A stretch of DNA of 14,924 nt from Bacteroidales bacterium. Its GTDB lineage: Bacteria > Bacteroidota > Bacteroidia > Bacteroidales > VadinHA17. Below are positions 7,830 through 13,581 of this stretch, piece after piece. The notes under the pieces are model-generated. The model worked only from the letters and a program-made list of their open reading frames with translations. It did no database searches and was not told where the DNA came from. Position 1 is the first letter of the stretch; the number at the start of each line of letters is the position of its first letter. Position numbers and translations under genes: made by a program. Location of the stretch: contig JALOMM010000008.1 in assembly GCA_025455535.1 (NCBI GenBank), positions 1-14,924 of the forward strand. The letters are read 5' to 3'.

Positions 7830-8353
7830 TACCTGAAAGAATCAACAGGATTTTAATGTGGCTCAATCTGGTGTTGCTGCTCATCATCACCTCTGCCGTT
7901 GTCACCTTTCTGATAATGAGATCATCATCCTCCGGACGCCAGATTACCGATCCGGTAGCCATGAACTCTATGGAGATGCTCCGGACTGAACTGGGACTGA
8001 ATGCAGAACAATACCGGAAGGTGCTTGTGGAGAACGACCGTACTCTCAGGACTTACAATCTCGTGCTTGACATGATGTGCGAGACCAACGTTGCTATGAT
8101 TGAAGAGCTTGCCCGGCCTGAGTCTGACCCGGCAGTTCTTGACAGCCTGGCAAAAAAAATCGGCGTGCTGAACACATCACTCAGAAGACATACGAGTGAC
8201 TATTTCGTCAACCTGAAGGCTATCTGCAACGATGACCAGCAGCAGAAGCTGACCCTCATCTTCAAACAGATGATGCAGCTCGAACAGCAGTGTGAGACTT
8301 GTAATAAAATTGATTGTCCGCGGAGAGAACGAATTAACAATCTCGGAAAATAA
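7826..8353 (+). CDS. Membrane-anchored periplasmic sensor-like protein (CnrX/Spy-like)
   Basis: A 175-residue protein with a short cytoplasmic start, one transmembrane helix (about residues 11-31), and a helical periplasmic domain. The domain opens with L-G-L-N-A-E-Q-Y-R-K-V and later has N-D-D-Q-Q-Q-K-L-T-L-I-F, two segments in the positions of the L-T-x-x-Q-type motifs of the Spy/CpxP/CnrX (periplasmic heavy-metal sensor) fold. H122 lies in the third helix, where CnrX-type proteins place a metal ligand. The C-terminus is cysteine-rich (C156, C159, C164, with C85 and C134 further in), a natural site for a soft metal ion or disulfide switch. Its ATG overlaps the sigma stop in ATGA, so translation is probably coupled. 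By analogy with CnrX it could sense a periplasmic metal and control the sigma factor. Fold call is moderate; metal sensing is inference. Confidence 0.72.
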   Translation: MIPERINRILMWLNLVLLLIITSAVVTFLIMRSSSSGRQITDPVAMNSMEMLRTELGLNAEQYRKVLVENDRTLRTYNLVLDMMCETNVAMIEELARPESDPAVLDSLAKKIGVLNTSLRRHTSDYFVNLKAICNDDQQQKLTLIFKQMMQLEQQCETCNKIDCPRRERINNLGK

Positions 8354-8437
8354 TTTTCATCATGCCGCAGGTTTAGGTCATCAAAGTTGTCTTTTTAGTA
8401 TACGCATGTTATTTGATTAACAGTAAAACACAGACCC

Positions 8438-8773
8438 ATGTCAGATTATATTTCAGAAATATCCGGGGAGATGCGAAAGGAGAGGATAACAGCTCCTGAC
8501 TGCTTTGCCGACGATATCATGAAGAGGATAGCCGTCGAGAAGCGCGGAGGACTGGAAGCTATGTCAGCCACTTCCCGTATTATTCTTTTTGCGATGATAT
8601 TTGTCGTTTACTCCTCACTTGGGGTCCTGGTTGGAATACAGGGCTATAAAAACCTGTCCCCGGGCAACCATTCGAAGTTCAAAGGCGCACTGGAGGAACT
8701 GATGGATACTCACCACCTTAGTCCTGACGCCATGCAGGATCAGCTATTCAGGCATTTTTACCCCGCAAACTAA
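8438..8773 (+). CDS. Single-pass membrane protein, candidate small anti-sigma factor
   Basis: A 111-residue protein with a cytoplasmic N-terminal segment of about 45 residues, one transmembrane helix (about 46-68, from R-I-I-L-F-A-M-I-F-V) and a short periplasmic tail of about 40 residues containing H78, H92, H93 and H106. The segment A-P-D-C-F-A-D-D-I-M-K-R-I (19-31) resembles the short amphipathic stretch at the N-terminus of many Bacteroidetes membrane anti-sigma-like proteins. There is no visible zinc-binding H-x3-C-x2-C motif. Topology and size are close to those of CnrY, the anti-sigma factor that pairs with CnrX and CnrH. It follows the sensor-like gene by 84 bases and precedes the 4Fe-4S gene by 27, so it may be the first gene of the downstream operon. 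Function is an inference from topology and context. Confidence 0.6.
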   Translation: MSDYISEISGEMRKERITAPDCFADDIMKRIAVEKRGGLEAMSATSRIILFAMIFVVYSSLGVLVGIQGYKNLSPGNHSKFKGALEELMDTHHLSPDAMQDQLFRHFYPAN

Positions 8774-8800
8774 ATCATAACTACTTTCTATACTCAAACC

Positions 8801-10735
8801 ATGAAAAAACAGAACTGGTACAAACTGATATATCAATTTGCGATTATCGGCATACTGACCTTTATGGGTTTCCGCCTTCTATTTGACAAAGCCTATGCCC
8901 CTGATTTCGAGGCATATTGTCCTTTTGGCGGAATACAAGCCCTCGGAAGCTACCTCACCATGGACTCATTGTCATGTTCAATGACAAGCACCCAGATAAT
9001 GATGGGTGTGGTCTTGTTTATAGGCATAGTGCTTTTCTCGAGACTCTTCTGCGGATATATCTGTCCGTTAGGCACCATCAGTGAGTGGATTGGAAAGCTG
9101 GGCGACAGGCTGAAAGTGAGAATTACTCCCACTGGCTGGATCGATTACGCGCTTCGTTTCTTTAAATACGCCATTTTATTTCTGACATTTTATTATACAC
9201 TGAAGTCAAGCGAGCTCTTCTGCAAGAAATTCGATCCGTATTATGCGGTAGCTTCAGGATTCGACTCTGACGTTTCTCTGCTATGGGCATTGCTGGCTAT
9301 CGTCGCTCTCGTGCTGGGGTCATTCTTCATGAGGCTATTCTGGTGCCGTTACCTCTGTCCGCTCGGAGCCCTGTCTGCGATTTTTAAATTCTCATACTGG
9401 TTCCTGGGTGTGATGGCGCTATACGTCATCCTCCTTCTTGCAGGACTTGACATTCCTTATCTCTATCCCCTGATAGTGATAACAGCCGGAGGCTACATCC
9501 TTGAGATCATAAGGATGAAAAAGGTACGGCCTGATCCGGTCCATATCACACGCAACACAGACAGCTGTATTGATTGTGGTCTGTGCTCGGTAAAGTGCCC
9601 CCAGGGTATTGATGTTGCCAACATGGTCAAGGTGACCCATACAGACTGTACCCTGTGCGGTGATTGCCTCTATGCCTGCCCCGAGAAAAACACCCTTCAG
9701 ATTAACAGGAAGAACATGAAATGGCTCCCGGGTCTGGTGCTCGGACTGCTTATAATACTGGGAATAGTTGCAGGCACACTCTTCGAGTTGCCAACCATTG
9801 CTCAGAAATGGGGTACCCCTGAGCAGATTGAGTCAGCAGGAGTGTTCGAAATGAGCGGACTGAAAAACATCAAGTGTTTCGGCAGCTCTACAGCCTTTGC
9901 CAACCAGATGCGAAAAGTAAACGGAATCTACGGTGTTTCAACATATGTTGCCAGCCATAGCGTACACATTCTCTATGATACAACCATGTACGATGATGTA
10001 AAGCTCCAGAATCTTTTGTTTGTGCCCGAAAAGAGAATAATCAGCAGCGTGGCCAAAGAGGTCGATTCCGTAACATACTATACCCTTACCGTCGATAAGT
10101 TCTTTGATCCGCTTGATGCAACATACCTTCAGCACCTGCTCGACCAGAAGACTGAGGCATGCGGTTACCAGAGCGACTTTGCCTGTCCGGTCATCATACG
10201 GATATATTTCCCTGCCGGGAGTGAACCGGATAAGGAGACGCTTGTGAAGGCGATTGAGTCGAAGAACCTCAGTTTTACATCCAACGGCAACGATTTCAGC
10301 GTCAAGCTGCCATATAAGGTTATTACATTTGATGAGCCTGCCGTGAAAATATCGAAGAGAGATTATGCAGAACAGATGTTCACCCCCACTGTGTCACATT
10401 TTAACGGATATTCAAAGTATACACCGGATGTGATAATGCAGTATGTACTCCGGTTGGGAGCAAACGCCTCTCTTAAGGCACGATACAGCTATCTTATTAG
10501 CCACCTTTCAAATGACAAGGGTGTTGTCGGGTTCGAGACTTCACTTGATTCGGCAGGTGCCGAGATCGGGTCTGTAATGTTTATTGATTCACTGACAACG
10601 GCTGAGCGGATATTCACCTCCGTCAACGCTGATACCTTGCTCTTCCACTATTCAGACGGACGGACAGGAAAGCTCGCCAATCCTTTCTCCTTCCCGGACC
10701 AGGGAACAATTCTGCAGCTCACAGATAACCGATAA
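8801..10735 (+). CDS. Polytopic 4Fe-4S membrane protein (NapH/NosR/CcoG-like) with HMA-like C-terminal domain
   Basis: An inner-membrane electron-transfer protein of 644 residues. The membrane part (about 1-240, roughly six helices) carries the family motifs: C40-P-F-G-G, F-C84-G-Y-I-C88-P-L-G, and W-C182-R-Y-L-C186-P-L-G. Two ferredoxin-type clusters follow, with C256, C259, C262, C266 and C283, C286, C289, C293. A further helix at about 309-326 leads to a C-terminal region of about 315 residues, far longer than NapH. Residues about 348-408 (M-S-G-L-K-N-I-K-C359, then a helix and V-S-T-Y-V-A-S-H-S-V-H-I-L-Y) look like a heavy-metal-associated ferredoxin fold with only one of the usual two cysteines. 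The remaining region is unrecognised. It probably moves electrons across the membrane to a periplasmic acceptor such as a metal; that is inference. The stop lies inside a 7-base tandem repeat, 22 bases before the ABC ATPase gene. Confidence 0.88.
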   Translation: MKKQNWYKLIYQFAIIGILTFMGFRLLFDKAYAPDFEAYCPFGGIQALGSYLTMDSLSCSMTSTQIMMGVVLFIGIVLFSRLFCGYICPLGTISEWIGKLGDRLKVRITPTGWIDYALRFFKYAILFLTFYYTLKSSELFCKKFDPYYAVASGFDSDVSLLWALLAIVALVLGSFFMRLFWCRYLCPLGALSAIFKFSYWFLGVMALYVILLLAGLDIPYLYPLIVITAGGYILEIIRMKKVRPDPVHITRNTDSCIDCGLCSVKCPQGIDVANMVKVTHTDCTLCGDCLYACPEKNTLQINRKNMKWLPGLVLGLLIILGIVAGTLFELPTIAQKWGTPEQIESAGVFEMSGLKNIKCFGSSTAFANQMRKVNGIYGVSTYVASHSVHILYDTTMYDDVKLQNLLFVPEKRIISSVAKEVDSVTYYTLTVDKFFDPLDATYLQHLLDQKTEACGYQSDFACPVIIRIYFPAGSEPDKETLVKAIESKNLSFTSNGNDFSVKLPYKVITFDEPAVKISKRDYAEQMFTPTVSHFNGYSKYTPDVIMQYVLRLGANASLKARYSYLISHLSNDKGVVGFETSLDSAGAEIGSVMFIDSLTTAERIFTSVNADTLLFHYSDGRTGKLANPFSFPDQGTILQLTDNR

Positions 10736-10751
10736 CTGATAACTGACAACT
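10724..10751 (+). repeat. Four-copy 7-bp tandem repeat (GATAACT type)
   Basis: Four consecutive heptamers run GATAACC, GATAACT, GATAACT, GACAACT. They cover the last codons and stop of the 4Fe-4S gene and nearly the whole gap to the ABC ATPase start at 10758. The unit is not a multiple of three, so gain or loss of a copy would shift the reading of the extreme C-terminus and change the spacing before the next start codon. Confidence 0.85.
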
Positions 10752-10757
10752 ATTCCA

Positions 10758-11642
10758 ATGTACGCAATTGAGTGTAAAAACCTGACCCACTATTACGGCA
10801 AGAAGATGGTTTATGAGAACCTGAGCTTCAATGTGGAGGAGGGCAAGATACTGGGTCTTCTGGGTAAAAACGGCACCGGGAAGTCGACTACAATAAACAT
10901 CCTCAACGGTTTCCTCCAGCCATGTGCCGGGGAGTGTCTCATCTACGGAGAGAACACCCAGCTTCTTACTCCTGAGACAAAGAGAAGAATAGGATTCCTG
11001 ATCGAAGGACATGTCCAGTATACCTTTATGAATATTCATCAGATCGAGAAGTTTTACTCCGGCTTCTATGAAGGATGGAACAGTGCACCCTACTGGGAGC
11101 TGATGTCAAAGCTGAAGGTAACTCCGAAGCAGAAGATATCGAGTATGTCATGCGGCCAGCGGTCACAGGTTGCCCTGGGGCTCATCCTTGCACAGAACCC
11201 TGACCTGCTGATACTCGATGACTTCTCGATGGGGCTCGATCCGGGCTATCGCAGGCTCTTCATAGACTATATGCGTGAGTATGCCAAGGCAGAACATAAA
11301 ACTGTCTTTGTGACATCGCATATCATACAGGATATGGAGAGACTGATCGATGACGTGATGATAATGGATTATAATAAGATACTCGCGCAGCAGCCCATAG
11401 GTCAGTTCATGAATACCTTCAGGCAATTCAATATTTCACTTGCCGATCATAATGCAGCTGTTGACCTTGACGGCATCGCGGTGAATATTGAAAGGGTGAA
11501 AGACAAGATTGAGTTCTACACCTATTCAACTGAAGAGGATGTAAAGGGATATCTTAAAATGAAAGGTATCGGTTATAACAGTTTCGAAGAGGTAAAAATG
11601 TCACTTGAGGATGCTTTCATAGGACTGACACGCAAATATTAA
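10758..11642 (+). CDS. ABC transporter ATP-binding protein
   Basis: Cytoplasmic ATPase subunit of 294 residues that should power the six-helix permease encoded next. The Walker A motif is G36-K-N-G-T-G-K-S-T44. The H-loop is H188 in F-V-T-S-H-I-I-Q-D. Two core motifs are unusual: the signature reads M-S-C-G-Q (130-134) where L-S-G-G-Q is normal, and Walker B reads L-L-I-L-D-D-F (150-156), giving Asp155 where the catalytic Glu usually stands and Phe for Pro. The D-loop (G-L-D-P) is intact. After about residue 215 there is a C-terminal extension of about 80 residues. The nearest general type is the single-domain export ATPase group (NosF-like, bacitracin-type); close relatives in Bacteroidetes accompany DUF4857 proteins. 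ATG 10758 is the only sensible start. The permease gene begins 14 bases downstream. Substrate and direction are unknown. Confidence 0.92.
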   Translation: MYAIECKNLTHYYGKKMVYENLSFNVEEGKILGLLGKNGTGKSTTINILNGFLQPCAGECLIYGENTQLLTPETKRRIGFLIEGHVQYTFMNIHQIEKFYSGFYEGWNSAPYWELMSKLKVTPKQKISSMSCGQRSQVALGLILAQNPDLLILDDFSMGLDPGYRRLFIDYMREYAKAEHKTVFVTSHIIQDMERLIDDVMIMDYNKILAQQPIGQFMNTFRQFNISLADHNAAVDLDGIAVNIERVKDKIEFYTYSTEEDVKGYLKMKGIGYNSFEEVKMSLEDAFIGLTRKY

Positions 11643-11656
11643 AAGGGATCGCTGAT

Positions 11657-12325
11657 ATGTTTAAATCGATTATATACAAAGAGTGGATAAAGATCAGGCT
11701 CATAGTGCTGATCTCTTTAGGATTAAGCCTGCTGGCTCTGATCAATATTTTTCTGAAGGTGAGGCATGACATCCTGTTTGTCGACGCCGCCAATTACTGG
11801 TACTCATTCCTTTTCAGGGGCAGTACCTATTTCGGAATCCTGAAATACCTCCCTTTTGCCATCGGGCTTGCAGTTGCAATTGCTCAGTACATTCCTGAGA
11901 CGGTCAACAAAAGGATAAAACTGACATTTCACCTGCCTGTCTCTGAGAATGGTATACTGATAAGGATGCATGCGTTCGGAGCGGCTGTTCTGGTGACTCT
12001 TTTCCTGGTTGTCATGGGCCTGTTCACTGCCGGAAGTGCAATTTTCTTTCCGTCGAATATCATAAATCCGTCACTTGTCACAATGACTCCCTGGTTCCTG
12101 GGCGGGATGGCCACTTATTTTCTTGTTGCCCTGATACTGCTCGAGCCGGTATGGATCTACCGCGGACTCTATGCAGTGGTTGCCGCAGGCTTTGTTACTC
12201 TCTTTTACACAAGTGCGTCAATAGGGGCATTCAGACCTGTGCTTCCTGCCTTGATTTTAATTACTGTATTGTTGAGTTTTGTGGTTCTGTTCTCAGGTTA
12301 TAGATTTAGGAAAGGGGAAATGTAA
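11657..12325 (+). CDS. ABC transporter permease subunit (six-helix, NosY-like)
   Basis: Integral membrane protein of 222 residues with six hydrophobic helices (about 15-34, 60-78, 105-130, 146-165, 170-186, 195-213). The N-terminus, K-S-I-I-Y-K-E-W-I-K-I-R, is the amphipathic start common in ABC-2 type permeases that use a separate ATPase. A cytoplasmic loop between helices 2 and 3 reads P-E-T-V-N-K-R-I-K-L-T-F-H-L-P and is the likely coupling region to the ATPase. The start is preceded by a purine-rich AAAAGGGA stretch, one of the better ribosome-binding sites here. It follows the ATPase gene by 14 bases and ends one base before the preferred start of the DUF4857-like gene, so the three are almost certainly one transcript. 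Function as membrane partner of the ATPase is well supported; cargo is not. Confidence 0.85.
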   Translation: MFKSIIYKEWIKIRLIVLISLGLSLLALINIFLKVRHDILFVDAANYWYSFLFRGSTYFGILKYLPFAIGLAVAIAQYIPETVNKRIKLTFHLPVSENGILIRMHAFGAAVLVTLFLVVMGLFTAGSAIFFPSNIINPSLVTMTPWFLGGMATYFLVALILLEPVWIYRGLYAVVAAGFVTLFYTSASIGAFRPVLPALILITVLLSFVVLFSGYRFRKGEM

Positions 12326-12326
12326 T

Positions 12327-13574
12327 ATGATAAAGATTAGCAGATATATACTGGTTCTGACAGCTGTGCTTGTGGCTTCTATAGCTCTTCCGGCATTTTA
12401 CTGGACTGTCTTTGAGAAGGTGCCCAGGTCACCGCAGATATACTATAGTTGTGTTACCGGTGATTTTATTATTGCTGATGGAAACAAGCGCACTGACCCT
12501 TCAGGTAAGGAGTTCACCCTTGACGAATACGAGAGGGCACTTCCCTTGCTGTATTTCCGTCAGCTGATGGCAGACGGCGAAATGCCTGACTCGATCCACG
12601 GAATAAAGCTGGAGGCTCCCTCAATTAGCAGGGCTTCATCATTCTACCGGTATACACCACGTAAACTGAAAACACCGGTACCGACACTCTATCCTATGCT
12701 CGAATCACAGAGCGGAAAGGTCAACCTGGCAATGCCTGATGATTACTTCCGGATAGAAAAGAGGATGGAATTTATCGTAGCCAAAACAAACAGGATCAAC
12801 GAAGAAAAGAGTGCGCTGTTCACTGACGCTCTCATCGAAGAGGGTTTCGTTTTCCCCGCAAAGATAATAGCAGGCATCCCCACTACCCGTAAGTCTGTTG
12901 ACGAAGGATACTTCGTGACCGACTCCGGGGGCTCATTATTCCATGTCAAAATGATAAAGGGAGAGCCATATGTCGTAAGGATCGAAACGGAGGAAAAACT
13001 GGACATAGTTTATATTGAGGCCGTTGACCTGAGAAGCAGGGAGTTCTATTGCTATGTTTTCACCAAAAATCAGGGTATCTTTGTGGTAATGGATGAGGTT
13101 TATGACCTGCAGAGACTGCCTGTAGACGGATTTAATCCGGAGATCCATACTTTCAGGATCAATGCAGATCTCTTCAATAAATGTATAACAGTCCTGGGTG
13201 AGAACTGGTACCAGGCAATAGCTGTTGATGACATGTACAAGGTCGTGGGAACCCATTACGAAGAGTGGAGCGGTCTCTATGAAAGAGCTGAGGGCAAGGC
13301 CTTTGCATCAATCTTCCCGTTTGAGATAAGGATGAAGGATGACAACTCGGCCTTTATACGGTTTTTCTTCAGGCCCTCACCGGGTTACAGGTGGATAATA
13401 GTCAACCTTGTCGCACTTATCATTGCCTTTATCATGATCAGAAGAAGGGGATGGGCCATCGGAGCCAACATCGCTGACCTGCTGATAGTAGGCATTACTG
13501 GCATTTATGGTCTTGCGGCAACACAGTTCTTTCCGAATAAGTTTACGGTAAATAAACAGCCAAACAACAAATAA
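12327..13574 (+). CDS. DUF4857-like membrane protein linked to the ABC transporter
   Basis: A 415-residue protein that I match to the DUF4857 type from its overall pattern and neighbours. I chose ATG 12327, one base after the permease stop and preceded by AAAGGGGAAA, because the in-frame TTG at 12279 would overlap the permease gene and add a polar 16-residue leader before the first helix. Residues about 6-27 form one transmembrane helix, residues about 30-350 a large periplasmic domain, and residues about 356-372 and 382-399 two closing helices separated by R-R-R-G-W. The N-terminal periplasmic part contains the segment L-D-E-Y-E-R-A-L-P-L-L-Y-F-R-Q-L (65-80) and P-D-S-I-H-G, which look like the most family-specific stretch. 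There are only a few cysteines and no obvious cofactor motif. It may be the periplasmic partner of the ABC pair. Biochemical role is unknown. Confidence 0.72.
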   Translation: MIKISRYILVLTAVLVASIALPAFYWTVFEKVPRSPQIYYSCVTGDFIIADGNKRTDPSGKEFTLDEYERALPLLYFRQLMADGEMPDSIHGIKLEAPSISRASSFYRYTPRKLKTPVPTLYPMLESQSGKVNLAMPDDYFRIEKRMEFIVAKTNRINEEKSALFTDALIEEGFVFPAKIIAGIPTTRKSVDEGYFVTDSGGSLFHVKMIKGEPYVVRIETEEKLDIVYIEAVDLRSREFYCYVFTKNQGIFVVMDEVYDLQRLPVDGFNPEIHTFRINADLFNKCITVLGENWYQAIAVDDMYKVVGTHYEEWSGLYERAEGKAFASIFPFEIRMKDDNSAFIRFFFRPSPGYRWIIVNLVALIIAFIMIRRRGWAIGANIADLLIVGITGIYGLAATQFFPNKFTVNKQPNNK

Positions 13575-13581
13575 CGGTACC

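Noticed and set aside
12279..12326. TTG start for the DUF4857-like gene inside the permease gene
   Set aside because: The 16 extra residues are polar and Cys-containing, whereas ATG 12327 has a purine-rich upstream site and starts directly at the first helix.
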